Positions 17,586 through 26,334 of a stretch of DNA of 64,000 bases are shown here, in pieces. This stretch comes from Pseudomonas fluorescens (lineage in GTDB: Bacteria; Pseudomonadota; Gammaproteobacteria; Pseudomonadales; Pseudomonadaceae): positions 6,192,501 through 6,256,500 of the forward strand of contig NZ_CP012831.1 in assembly GCF_001307275.1 (NCBI RefSeq). Reading direction: 5' to 3'. Position 1 is the first letter of the stretch. Every line of letters begins with the position of its first letter. The notes below the pieces were generated by a model, which saw nothing but the letters and a program-made list of their open reading frames with translations, did not search any database and was not told the DNA's origin. The translations under genes and the position numbers were made by a program.

Positions 17586-17852
17586 TTATACCGCCGCGGA
17601 AAACGCGAGTGTGTTAGCACGCTCAAGTATCATCGCCAACTCATGAAGCGTTGTCGCCGCATCAACTTGGTCGGCAGGCAAGCTCAGCGATAAGCGACCT
17701 TTCAACTCGGAGAGCAGCGTTAGTTGCCCCATTGAGTCCAAGCCCAAATCCAACAACGTATCGTTAGCCTTTATCGCGGAACCGCTCAAATGAGCCGGTA
17801 GAATCCCCTGTATTGAAAGGCTTTTTATCGTCTGGCAAATAACATCAAACAC
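17586..17852 (-). CDS. Acyl carrier protein 2 (FAAL partner)
   Basis: 88 residues from GTG 17852, chosen because AAGGAG ends 5 bases upstream; a GTG at 17867 would put that ribosome site inside the gene. The phosphopantetheine site is Ser40 in LLDLGLDSMGQ. It follows the fatty acyl-AMP ligase gene by about 45 bases, the usual arrangement for a FAAL that transfers its acyl adenylate to a dedicated ACP. Sequence differs clearly from ACP 1, so the two probably serve different steps. Confidence 0.9.
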   Translation of the reverse strand: MFDVICQTIKSLSIQGILPAHLSGSAIKANDTLLDLGLDSMGQLTLLSELKGRLSLSLPADQVDAATTLHELAMILERANTLAFSAAV

Positions 17853-17897
17853 AAGTGCTCCTTGCACGTATGCAATCCGTGCTGTTGTAAAAGATGA

Positions 17898-19598
17898 TTA
17901 AGCGGAAACGCGGTCAGTATTGACGGCAGCAGAACTCAAACGGTTACTCAAATACAGTCGACTTAATGCCTGACGCTGGATTTTCCCACTTGTGGTTTTA
18001 GGGAATTCCGAGCGGCGGATCAGCAGCACTTCATCCACTTGGACGCCGGCTTGGCGTACAACGATCTGCGCCACTTCGCGACGCAACTCCGCGGGATCCC
18101 GAGTGCCAAGAGCATTACTCGCCATGACCACTACAACGCATTCCTTTGAACGCTGAATGTCGATGCAGGAAAAGGCAGCGACAGAACCGGCAGCTAAATT
18201 GAAGGCACTTTCCAGCGCCCATTCAATAATGTGCGGATTGACGTTGACGCCTGCACGCGTAATCAGGTCCTTGCTGCGCCCGGTAATGAACACTTCATCG
18301 TTCAGCAGAAAGCCCAGATCACCCGTGTCATACCAATCTTTTGCTTGGGGTCGCACTGGATCCATTTTCAAGTAACGGCGAATGATACTGTCGCCCCTGA
18401 TCTGCAGCCGGCCAAGCTGGCCCTGCGTCAAACAAATCTGGTGTTCATCTACGACTCGAAATTCGGTTTCACCGACTGCCGTGCCATTTCCTAGATAAGG
18501 TGCAGAGCCGGGAGTGCCAGGCGCTTGCTCTTTGACCAGCATTGAGCTGTGCAGGCTCTGAGTGTCCAACCAGCGAACGCGCATACCTTGTCCAGGTGCG
18601 TTGAGTGAAACCGCAACCACTGCTTCCGCCATACCGTACGCCGGTTGCAATACACCCACTTGCAGGCCATGAACTGCGAAGGCAATTTCAAACTGACGGA
18701 GGTGGTCATAAAACACTGGCTCGGCACCCACCCAGGCATAGCGCCAATGGGACAAGTCCAGTTCACCTTCGCGCACGCGTCCGGCGAGGCGGCTGAGCAA
18801 GGCAAATGCAGAAGTTGGCGCTGGTGACAAGGTACCCTTGAAGCGAGACAGTGCCTGCAGCCAAGCCATGGGCTGTCGAGAAAACTCGTGAGTCGGCATC
18901 AGCACCAGATCGATAGAACACCACCAGGCCAGCGTCAATGCGGAAAGCCCCATGTCGTGGTGAAGCGGTAACCAACTGACCATCCGGTCGGTCGTGTCGA
19001 CGTTTACACGCTCGGCAATTGCCTGACAATTGGAACTGAGCATCGACTGACTGATGCACACCGCTTTAGGCATTCCGGTACTGCCAGATGTGAACTGTAA
19101 AATCGCCAAGTCTTCAGGGCGGCTCAAGGCTGGCTCATCGACGTAATCGGCTATCGCGCTCATCTGCTTGAGCAACTCGTCATCCGTCAGGGCGACGTCT
19201 GACCATGAGCCCGGCAACTTCGTCGCTATCGCCCCGCAGGTCATTATCAACGCAGGTTCAATCAACTCCAGCATTGCGGTCAACCCGCTGCCATCACGCA
19301 TTGTCGTATGAGTTAAATCGTGCGGCAGAAGCGCGATTGCCAATCTTTCGGCCCACGCGGCGAGCACCACGGTCAGCACCTCCATGCTCGAAGGCATGCA
19401 GATCGCTACGACCTGCCCCGGTTCAAGGGCACGTTGGCGGAGTACCTGACGCGCCTGATAAACCTTCGACTTGAGGTCCAACTGCGTCAGGCAAACGGTA
19501 GAATCATGATCAAGAACCGTTGTGAGACGGTCCGGTGGGCACAACAGGAATTTTTCTATGAGGCACAGGCGGGCATGTGCAACTAATCCATTAGTCAT
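17898..19598 (-). CDS. Fatty acyl-AMP ligase (FAAL, ANL superfamily)
   Basis: 566 residues from ATG 19598, which has AAGGA 9 bases upstream; two upstream in-frame starts lack one. ANL motifs are complete: A3 LQFTSGSTGMPKAV, A4/A5 WLPLHHDMGLSAL and PAYGMAEAVVAVS, A7 WYDTGDLG, A8 ITGRSKDLITRAGVNVNP and the catalytic Lys in KTTSGKIQRQ near the C-terminus. WLPLxHDMG is typical of FAALs, which adenylate free fatty acids and load them on ACP rather than CoA. As the first gene of the 15-gene operon, it is the probable entry step of the pathway. Confidence 0.9.
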   Translation of the reverse strand: MTNGLVAHARLCLIEKFLLCPPDRLTTVLDHDSTVCLTQLDLKSKVYQARQVLRQRALEPGQVVAICMPSSMEVLTVVLAAWAERLAIALLPHDLTHTTMRDGSGLTAMLELIEPALIMTCGAIATKLPGSWSDVALTDDELLKQMSAIADYVDEPALSRPEDLAILQFTSGSTGMPKAVCISQSMLSSNCQAIAERVNVDTTDRMVSWLPLHHDMGLSALTLAWWCSIDLVLMPTHEFSRQPMAWLQALSRFKGTLSPAPTSAFALLSRLAGRVREGELDLSHWRYAWVGAEPVFYDHLRQFEIAFAVHGLQVGVLQPAYGMAEAVVAVSLNAPGQGMRVRWLDTQSLHSSMLVKEQAPGTPGSAPYLGNGTAVGETEFRVVDEHQICLTQGQLGRLQIRGDSIIRRYLKMDPVRPQAKDWYDTGDLGFLLNDEVFITGRSKDLITRAGVNVNPHIIEWALESAFNLAAGSVAAFSCIDIQRSKECVVVVMASNALGTRDPAELRREVAQIVVRQAGVQVDEVLLIRRSEFPKTTSGKIQRQALSRLYLSNRLSSAAVNTDRVSA

Positions 19599-19900
19599 CG
19601 CGTTCAGTCCTTGAAACATCTTGCAAAGACTAAATATTGTCCAACAATCTGTCAATATGGCTCTTTGATATTAATCAGCCAATAAAACGACGAAAGCGTA
19701 AATTTTGTAGCGAATCAAAATTATCATATTGATTTGTATAGATTTTTTAATTACTTGCCGGAATCTTCCGCGACATCAGTGGCGCAACCGGGAACATCAA
19801 TGTGGCAAGGAGCACCGTTTCTCGATCGGTACTGACTCCGACACAGGCCTCCATCCTTGGTTTTGCCGAGGGAAACGGCCGGGTAGAACGCAACGTGGCC
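19599..19900. other. AT-rich intergenic control region upstream of the FAAL operon
   Basis: About 300 bases between the FAAL gene and the end of the LacI-type gene, both on the minus strand. The part 19660-19760 is strikingly AT-rich for this genome. It holds an inverted repeat AATCAA (19713-19718) / TTGATT (19729-19734) with a 10-base spacer that could be an operator. No gene is seen. Confidence 0.45.
19627..19655 (-). promoter_or_regulatory. Candidate sigma70 promoter of the FAAL operon
   Basis: On the minus strand TTGACA (19655-19650) is followed after 17 bases by TAGTCT (19632-19627), about 29 bases before the ATG at 19598. The -35 is perfect, the -10 weak. Surrounding DNA is clearly AT-rich. 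Confidence 0.35.
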
Positions 19901-20926
19901 TTACGCGCCACAGTTGTATCGAGTGTGAATCAAGATCTGTGTGGAAGGTGGCGTTGTCGCTGCTCCCTCAACCGCTCCTCGTATCCAGCGCACCGCTGCG
20001 GCAGTCTCGCCAACGAAATCATGAGAGATAACATAATCCATGACGCCGGACTCAAGCATCGCCCGCGTATGAACGGTAAGTTCATGGCCGACGAAAATAG
20101 GCCGATCCTCAGCCGCAATGGTATCTATCGCTTGAGCAACGCCCCGATTGGCTCCGGCCACGTTGTAGATGGCTGCCGGGTAGTCGTGCTTGGAAAAATA
20201 ACGCGTCAATTGTTCAGTCGTGGTCTGAGGGCGATCGTCGGACATCACTCGTTCGTCGATTTTCAGATACGGAAACTCGGAACGGAGCACCCTGCGAAAC
20301 CCCATCTCCCGCTCTTGCTGACAGCGAAACGGCACACTGGTCACTAACAGAATTTTTGCCGGTTCCTTGGGTAACGCATTGCCTATCAGTAACCCGGCGA
20401 CACTGCCCGCCGCATATTGATCGTTGCCTACATAAGCGCTTCGCCCGGAATTAGGCAGGTCGGTGGTCAGGCAAACGACTGGTATACCTAGGCTGCACAG
20501 TTTGCGAATCGCTCGATTGATCGCCGGATGCTCGCGCGATACCACGATCACACCATCCGCCGAGGCGCCCTGTGCCTGAACCTGATCAGCAAAAGTGGCG
20601 GGATCGACCTGGTTAGTCGGTTCATAGTAGCCATGCACCACGACGCCCGGTGTCGAAGCGTTCACCAATGCCTCGGCGTCGGCCAACGTTGCATTGAAGG
20701 TTTCGCCCGAATCGCAAAAGAGCTTGATCTGCAACGTTGCCATGCCGTCAGCCAAGTCTTTCCTTAGCTTATCCAGCGCAGCCAGGACTTTCAGACGGGT
20801 GTTTTCCCGAACGCCGGGACGGTTGTTCAGCACACGATCGACGGTCGCAGGCCCGACCCTCGCCACCTTGGCGACCTTTTGAACGGTGGGGCCCTTCCAT
20901 AAGCGCGCTGATGTTTGCGTGGTCAT
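19901..20926 (-). CDS. LacI-family transcriptional regulator
   Basis: 341 residues. The N-terminal HTH reads TVQKVAKVARVGPATVDRVLNNRPGVRENTR; 'ATVDRVLNN' with V-R-E-x-T-R is the LacI recognition-helix and hinge pattern. The rest is a periplasmic-binding-protein-like sensor domain (FCDSGETFNATLADAEALV, DGVIVVSREHPAINRAI, GNDQYAAGSVAGLLIG, IFVGHELTVHTRAMLESG). Divergent from the sugar-dehydrogenase operon, it is likely that operon's regulator and responds to a polyol or sugar (inference). Confidence 0.9.
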   Translation of the reverse strand: MTTQTSARLWKGPTVQKVAKVARVGPATVDRVLNNRPGVRENTRLKVLAALDKLRKDLADGMATLQIKLFCDSGETFNATLADAEALVNASTPGVVVHGYYEPTNQVDPATFADQVQAQGASADGVIVVSREHPAINRAIRKLCSLGIPVVCLTTDLPNSGRSAYVGNDQYAAGSVAGLLIGNALPKEPAKILLVTSVPFRCQQEREMGFRRVLRSEFPYLKIDERVMSDDRPQTTTEQLTRYFSKHDYPAAIYNVAGANRGVAQAIDTIAAEDRPIFVGHELTVHTRAMLESGVMDYVISHDFVGETAAAVRWIRGAVEGAATTPPSTQILIHTRYNCGA

Positions 20927-21266
20927 ATGGCACGCCCTCTTTTGATGTTATTTACACCATATAAACATTCCCGATGGTCGGCTTCAAGAGCAATGAAAAA
21001 CGGTACTGCACTCTTGAATTTGAGGTTTTTCACATCATAAACCGCCTATGGTGCTCCTTGATGCTTGCTTTTTCGGCGCTAATAATCGAGGCATAACAAA
21101 CACAACAAACCGCCAGGATAGCCCCATGAATAACTCGCCTCATCGGTTGGTTTCGACCGCCACGGCCAAGCCGCTCGTGGCCCACCTTTCACCTCCCTTC
21201 TCAGTCAACGTGCTCGCGAGTTCGACGTTGCGTAGATGACTTTCGCCCATTGATAGGTAGTTGAAT
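20927..21266. promoter_or_regulatory. Divergent control region between LacI gene and polyol operon
   Basis: 340 bases. It contains an imperfect dyad ATGTT (20945-20949) / AACAT (20964-20968), which could be a LacI-type operator next to the regulator start. A 37-codon frame (21126-21239) with a weak ribosome site is present but unsupported. AT-rich blocks suggest promoters in both directions; I could not assign -10/-35 boxes firmly. Confidence 0.4.
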
Positions 21267-22295
21267 ATGAGCATACGAATCGCCGTTATCGGCGCGGGAA
21301 TTATGGGGGAGGATCACGCCCGCATCATTGCCCAGGACCTTCCGGGAGCCACTTTGCATGTGGTGTGTGATGCGTCGCCAGAGCGAGCGAAGCTGATAGC
21401 TGACCGTTATGGAGCCGCTGACGTTTCCACTGACCCACTGTTCACGCTTTCAAGGTCCGATGTCGATGCAATCATCATCGCCAGCCCGGACGAAAGCCAT
21501 GCGGTCCTGACCATGGCAGCCATTGATGCAGGGAAGCCCGCACTGTGTGAAAAACCGTTGTCTCAAAGCCCGGACCAGTGCCTGGCGGTCATCGACAAAG
21601 AGGCCTCCCGGGGTCGCCAATTCGTGCAACTGGGCTTCATGCGCCGGTTTGACCCTTCGTACAGGGAAATGAAAAGTGCCTTGAGCGACGGCCTGATAGG
21701 TCGGGCTGTGATGATGCACAACTTCCACCGCAACGTAGAAGCCCCCGCCAACTTCAGCGGGCAAATGGCGATCAGTAACTCCGCGCCGCATGAGTTCGAT
21801 GCGGCACGTCACGTGCTCGATACTGAATACGTTGCCATTTCGGTGTTCCAACCCACCCACACGTCTAAGGACGGCGTCGGCGCCCCGGTATTCATGGTGC
21901 TGGAAACCCGGGAAGGCCATCTGGTGAACATCGAAATCAACAACAACGCCCATTACGGGTACGACGTCCGTGGCGAGTTGGTGGGCGAGTTGGGTTCCGT
22001 GCAACTGGCCACACCTGTACATGCTCGTTTCAACACCCGTCTTCAGGGTTTTGAAAGGTACGCTGCCGATTGGCGGCCGCGTTTCGCCGACGCCTACCGC
22101 CTGCAGAACAAAGCATTCGTGGAGTTCATCACCACAGGTAGTTTCCCTGTCCATGCCGCGAGTGCCTGGGACGGCTACTGCGCAGCCATTGTCGCTCAAG
22201 CCGGCATCGAGGCACTCCATCAGCGTCGCCGGGTAGTTTTGCCAACGCTGGAAGCACCGCTCCTCTACCGATCGCGAGAAGGAGCTACGTCATGA
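21267..22295 (+). CDS. Gfo/Idh/MocA-family oxidoreductase (inositol 2-dehydrogenase-like)
   Basis: 342 residues from ATG 21267. Rossmann motif AVIGAGIMGEDHARI at the N-terminus, the family signature CEKPLS near residue 97 (catalytic Lys) and FMRRFDPSYREMK plus NSAPHEFDAARHVLD in the substrate domain match inositol-type dehydrogenases. It oxidises a sugar or cyclitol hydroxyl with NAD(P)+. An in-frame TTG at 21261 is less likely. It overlaps the isomerase gene by 4 bases (ATGA), so the two are co-translated. Confidence 0.88.
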   Translation: MSIRIAVIGAGIMGEDHARIIAQDLPGATLHVVCDASPERAKLIADRYGAADVSTDPLFTLSRSDVDAIIIASPDESHAVLTMAAIDAGKPALCEKPLSQSPDQCLAVIDKEASRGRQFVQLGFMRRFDPSYREMKSALSDGLIGRAVMMHNFHRNVEAPANFSGQMAISNSAPHEFDAARHVLDTEYVAISVFQPTHTSKDGVGAPVFMVLETREGHLVNIEINNNAHYGYDVRGELVGELGSVQLATPVHARFNTRLQGFERYAADWRPRFADAYRLQNKAFVEFITTGSFPVHAASAWDGYCAAIVAQAGIEALHQRRRVVLPTLEAPLLYRSREGATS

Positions 22296-23251
22296 AGCTG
22301 GGATTCGTCACCGATAGCCTCGGCAACCTGCCCCTGCGGGAGATGCTCAAGCAGGCTGAACGGCTGGGAGTGTCGGGCCTGGAGATCAACACCGGCGGAT
22401 GGTCGACCGCGCCGCACTTTGACTTGGCGCAGATGCTCGCCAGCGCCGATGACCGCAAGGCCCTCAAACGCAGCTTCCAGGAACACAGTCTGGAAATCAT
22501 TTCCTTGAACGCCAACGGCAACCCTTTGCATCCCACGCAGCCTGCACAAGGCCAGTGTCTCAAGGACACGATACGCGTAGCCGGTGAGTTGGGAGTCAAG
22601 ACCGTCTGCACCATGTCTGGCTTACCTGAAGGTCAGGCCGGCGACAAGATGCCGAACTGGGTGGTTGCCTCATGGCCTCCCGAAACCCAGGCAATGCTGC
22701 GCTATCAATGGGAAGAACGCCTGCTGCCCTTCTGGAGCGAGATAGCTGATCTGGCCAAGGAAAATGGTGTGGAACGCATCGCTTTGGAATTGCACGGTAA
22801 CCAGTGCGTCTACAACGTCCGCTCGCTGCTGAAGCTACGCAACGCAATCGGACCGGTGATTGGCGCCAACCTTGATCCCTCGCATCTGTTCTGGATGGGC
22901 GCTGACCCGCTGGTCGCCGCCGAGGCACTGGGCGACGCCATTTACCATGTGCACGCCAAAGATACTTTGCTTAACGCGCCAGTCCAGGCCGTGGATTCAC
23001 TCCTGGAAAATGGCTCGTTGATGGATATCTCATCCCGAAGCTGGTCCTACATCACGCTTGGATTCGGCCACGGTGAGCAATGGTGGCGGCAGTTCTGCTA
23101 CCGCTTGAAGATGGCTGGCTACGATGGCTGGCTATCGATCGAGCATGAGGACGTTTTACTCAACAGCCTCGAGGGTTTGGAAAAGTCCGTAAGACTGCTA
23201 CAGAGCGTCATGCCAGTAGCCACCAGCGATTTCAAACCCCAACCCATCTGA
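22292..23251 (+). CDS. Sugar phosphate isomerase/epimerase (AP_endonuc_2 TIM barrel)
   Basis: 319 residues, a xylose-isomerase-like TIM barrel: MKLGFVTDSLGNLPLREMLK, GVSGLEINTGGW, a metal-binding pattern IALELHGNQCVYN (Glu), IGANLDPSHLFWMG (Asp/His), AIYHVHAKDT (His) and DGWLSIEHEDV (Glu). IolE/IolH/IolI-type enzymes have this architecture and act on keto-inositols or sugars. Coupled to the dehydrogenase and followed by a sugar MFS porter, so part of the same polyol pathway. Confidence 0.86.
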   Translation: MKLGFVTDSLGNLPLREMLKQAERLGVSGLEINTGGWSTAPHFDLAQMLASADDRKALKRSFQEHSLEIISLNANGNPLHPTQPAQGQCLKDTIRVAGELGVKTVCTMSGLPEGQAGDKMPNWVVASWPPETQAMLRYQWEERLLPFWSEIADLAKENGVERIALELHGNQCVYNVRSLLKLRNAIGPVIGANLDPSHLFWMGADPLVAAEALGDAIYHVHAKDTLLNAPVQAVDSLLENGSLMDISSRSWSYITLGFGHGEQWWRQFCYRLKMAGYDGWLSIEHEDVLLNSLEGLEKSVRLLQSVMPVATSDFKPQPI

Positions 23252-23346
23252 ATCGCACCACGAGAAAAACCAATGTAATTGCATGTTGAAACGCTCACTG
23301 CGATGGCGAGTGAGCACTCCCATGAGTTTCAGTCAGGAATATCACA

Positions 23347-24765
23347 ATGACAATTAATTCCTACGGAAATACGGCAGACACTTCAGCCACTTTTGTAAGT
23401 CCTGAAAAACACCAGGCACAGCGCTACCTGCAAAAAATCACTTGGATTGCCACGTTTGGCGGCCTGCTATTCGGCTTCGATACCGGCGTCATCAATGGCG
23501 CCTTGCTCTACATGAAAGATGACCTGGGCCTGACACCCTTCACGGAAGGTTTGGTTGCCAGCGCCCTATTGATCGGCGCAATGATGGGGGCGCTGTTCAG
23601 CGGTCGCCTATCGGACCTCAAGGGTCGCCGCCGTATCATTCTTTTCCTCGCCGTAGTGTTTTTTCTTGGCGCGTTGGCTTGTGCGCTGGCGCCCACCCTC
23701 AACGTCATGGTGGCGGCCCGCTTCACGCTGGGGTTAGCGGTGGGCGGCGCATCGGTCGTCGTGCCGGCGTATCTGGCGGAGATGGCCCCATCCAGCATCC
23801 GCGGTCGCATCATCACTCGCAACGAGCTGATGATCGTCACCGGGCAATTCCTGGCCTTCACCACCAACGCCACACTGGGCAATTTGTTTAGCGATCTCGA
23901 CGGTGTTTGGAGATGGATGCTTGCCTTGGCAACCCTGCCAGCAGTGGCACTCTGGTTGGGAATGCTCTACATGCCGGAAAGCCCGCGCTGGCTAGCCACC
24001 AAAGGGCGCTTCAGAGAGGGCCTGGAGGTACTGAAACTGGTACGGGAGGAGTACTACGCCAAGGCTGAGATGGAGGCCATCACCCAGCAGATCAGCAACG
24101 AACGATTCATCAAAAAAGGTGGCTGGCGCGATCTGTCTCAAAAGGGCGCGCGACGAATCTTTTTGATTGGCATCGGTATCGCTGTTACGTCGCAGCTGAC
24201 CGGAGTCAATTCAATCATGTACTTCGGCACCCAGATCCTCACAGAAGCAGGCCTGGAGCAACGTAGTGCACTGATCGCCAATGTCGTAAATGGCGTTATC
24301 TCGATTGGCGCAACGTTCGTGGGCATTGCGCTGCTGGACCGCGTGGGCCGTCGCCCAATGATGCTGCTCGGTTTCACGGGTACCACATTGTCTTTACTGT
24401 TGATTGGCCTGGTTTCAGTTTTTGTCGATCCCTCCGTTACCCGCGCCATGCTCATTCTCGGCGCCATGGCGATGTTCCTTGCCTCCATGCAAGGGCTGAT
24501 CGGGCCTGCTTTTTGGGTACTTTTGGCGGAAATCTTCCCAATGCGCATCCGCGGCGGATGCATGGGTATGGCGATCGCAGCGTTCTGGTTGACCAACGTG
24601 ATGATCGGCATGTTTTTTCCATCTTTGGTTGCGACGATCGGGATCGGCCAAACCTTCTTTGTGTTCGTGGGAGCAGGACTTCTATCTCTGACCTTCGTCG
24701 CGGTATGGGTACCGGAGACACGAGGCAGCACCCTCGAAGAGATTGAACAGCGGTTGTATGGTTAG
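23347..24765 (+). CDS. MFS sugar porter (inositol/sugar:H+ symporter type)
   Basis: 472 residues, 12 TM helices. Sugar-porter motifs are all present: GGLLFGFDTGVINGA in TM1, GRLSDLKGRRRI after TM2, a second half copy LLDRVGRRPMM, PESPRWLATKGR after TM6 and VPETRGSTLEEIE after TM12. It probably imports the substrate oxidised by the preceding dehydrogenase, and myo-inositol or a related polyol is the leading guess. A 95-base gap precedes it, but the same strand and theme suggest co-regulation by the LacI protein. Confidence 0.9.
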   Translation: MTINSYGNTADTSATFVSPEKHQAQRYLQKITWIATFGGLLFGFDTGVINGALLYMKDDLGLTPFTEGLVASALLIGAMMGALFSGRLSDLKGRRRIILFLAVVFFLGALACALAPTLNVMVAARFTLGLAVGGASVVVPAYLAEMAPSSIRGRIITRNELMIVTGQFLAFTTNATLGNLFSDLDGVWRWMLALATLPAVALWLGMLYMPESPRWLATKGRFREGLEVLKLVREEYYAKAEMEAITQQISNERFIKKGGWRDLSQKGARRIFLIGIGIAVTSQLTGVNSIMYFGTQILTEAGLEQRSALIANVVNGVISIGATFVGIALLDRVGRRPMMLLGFTGTTLSLLLIGLVSVFVDPSVTRAMLILGAMAMFLASMQGLIGPAFWVLLAEIFPMRIRGGCMGMAIAAFWLTNVMIGMFFPSLVATIGIGQTFFVFVGAGLLSLTFVAVWVPETRGSTLEEIEQRLYG

Positions 24766-24799
24766 GCGAGGATGAAGTCTCCCCTTAACTGCCGTTCCA

Positions 24800-24847
24800 C
24801 CGCTTCCCTATTTCGCTCCATGTTTTTTGGGAAGCGGCTCTCCTCTG
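24800..24847 (+). terminator. Inverted repeat between convergent genes (possible terminator)
   Basis: CCGCTTCCC (24800-24808) pairs perfectly with GGGAAGCGG (24839-24847), enclosing a 30-base loop that includes TTTTTT. No T-run follows the stem, so termination by this hairpin is uncertain. Confidence 0.35.
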
Positions 24848-24909
24848 CTGATGGCTGTGCCCGAGTTCAGGCTGCTTTTAGCGGGAAGTGGTTTTCGTTC
24901 GGAGTTCAC

Positions 24910-26334
24910 CTACGTCGTCACGGTGACAGATGCGTTATTCGAATTTGCGAGAACGTTATAGGGGCGGCTGGCCTGGTTCAGGCCGAGTTCTGCACATACA
25001 CCCCCGCTTGTTCGATTGTAAATGTGCAGGGTGCAACCAATTTTACGAGTAATCATCTGTACGATGGCCAATCCCAAGCCCGCGCCATTGGCATTGCCTC
25101 GGCTGTAAAATCGCTCGAACAATCTGCCAAGCTCCCCTTCTGCTATTCCCGGCCCGGCGTCCTCCACCCTCAAGCTGGCCATGCCCGCCTCGTCCTTACG
25201 CACCACGACAGTCACCTCGCTGCCTGGGGAAGAAAAGTTGAGGGCATTGGTCACCAGATTCTGCATGGCAATGGCTAACGCTGTCGGCTCGGTTTCTACC
25301 CAACACTCTTCATCACACTCCAGCACCAATTCCACGCCCTTTTCCATGGCCAGTGGCGTGAGTTCGGCCAGTTCTTCGCGGACCAGCTCGGTGAGTTGCA
25401 CGCGTTGATACATGGGGTTGTTCAATTGCGGTTCGATGCGGGCCATGGTGAGCAGTTGGCTGCCGATACGGGTGGCGCGGTCGACGCCATTGACCAGGAA
25501 ATCCAATGCCTCGCGCCGCTGTTCTTCGGTGACGGCGCTTTGCGCGTTCTGGGCGTGGATGCGCAGGATTGCCAAGGGTGTACGCAGTTCGTGGGCGGCG
25601 TCGGCGATGAAGCGGCGCTCGCGCTCCAATAGATCATCCACCTGATCCAACAGGCGGTTGAGCGCGGTTTGCATGGGTTCCAGGTCGCTCGGCAGCGGCT
25701 TGAGGTGTAACGGCTGCAAAGAATCGGTGGTACGCCCGCGGATAAAACGGGCCATGGCGCGCAGGGGGTTGAGGCCCCAGCCGATGACCAGCCAGATCAA
25801 TAATGCCAGCAGCGGAACACCGATCAGTGTGGGCCACAGCGTGTGGCGAACGATGCGCTGGATAAGGTCCTGGCGAATGTCGTCGCGCTCGCCCACCCAT
25901 ATCAACAGGCCCTGTTGCGGGTCAGCCAGGAGGAAGGCGCACCAGTCGTTGCCGTTGTCCACCAGGTCGTGGGAGCCAAGGGTGACGGGCGGCGCATCGA
26001 GGATCGGTGCTTCGGCGGAGCGCACCAGCAGTTGGCCGTCGGTGCGCCAGACTTGAAAGGTCAGGCGGGTTTCGTAGGGATGGGCTACGCCGTCTGCGCC
26101 GACACGGCTCATGGCCTGGTCGAAGGCTTGGTAGAGACGGTCCCAGTCGGCCTCGCCGGGGGCGCGTTGGTGCAGCACGCCTTGCAGCAGGCGGGCACTT
26201 TGAGCGAGTTGCGCGTCGTAGACCTCTTCGATTTCGTGGTGGCTGTCGCGCAGGACCAGCCAACTGATCAGGGCGTCACCCAGCAGGATCAGCACCAGCA
26301 CCGGGACGAGGATGCGCGCGCGGACGGAAATCAT
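24910..26334 (-). CDS. Sensor histidine kinase (QseC/PmrB-like)
   Basis: 474 residues. TM1 (about 8-27) and TM2 (about 165-185) flank a periplasmic sensor; a HAMP region follows. The phospho-accepting His lies in FIADAAHELRTPLAILRIH, with N box MQNLVTNALNFS, G1 VEDAGPGIAEGELGRLFERFY and G2 NGAGLGLAIVQMI. It overlaps the response-regulator gene by 4 bases. The kinase is of the class that senses cations, polymyxin-like peptides or host signals, but the ligand cannot be read from the sequence. It probably controls the divergent PepSY-sulfatase operon. Confidence 0.92.
   Translation of the reverse strand: MISVRARILVPVLVLILLGDALISWLVLRDSHHEIEEVYDAQLAQSARLLQGVLHQRAPGEADWDRLYQAFDQAMSRVGADGVAHPYETRLTFQVWRTDGQLLVRSAEAPILDAPPVTLGSHDLVDNGNDWCAFLLADPQQGLLIWVGERDDIRQDLIQRIVRHTLWPTLIGVPLLALLIWLVIGWGLNPLRAMARFIRGRTTDSLQPLHLKPLPSDLEPMQTALNRLLDQVDDLLERERRFIADAAHELRTPLAILRIHAQNAQSAVTEEQRREALDFLVNGVDRATRIGSQLLTMARIEPQLNNPMYQRVQLTELVREELAELTPLAMEKGVELVLECDEECWVETEPTALAIAMQNLVTNALNFSSPGSEVTVVVRKDEAGMASLRVEDAGPGIAEGELGRLFERFYSRGNANGAGLGLAIVQMITRKIGCTLHIYNRTSGGVCAELGLNQASRPYNVLANSNNASVTVTT

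Noticed and set aside
17898..19598. Tambjamine or prodiginine cluster
   Set aside because: The fatty-amine-type genes are present but no bipyrrole-forming or condensing (TamQ/PigC-like) genes are seen in the window.
21126..21239. 37-codon frame in the LacI/polyol divergent region
   Set aside because: Weak ribosome site, no conserved pattern and Ser/Thr-rich translation; not enough support for a gene.
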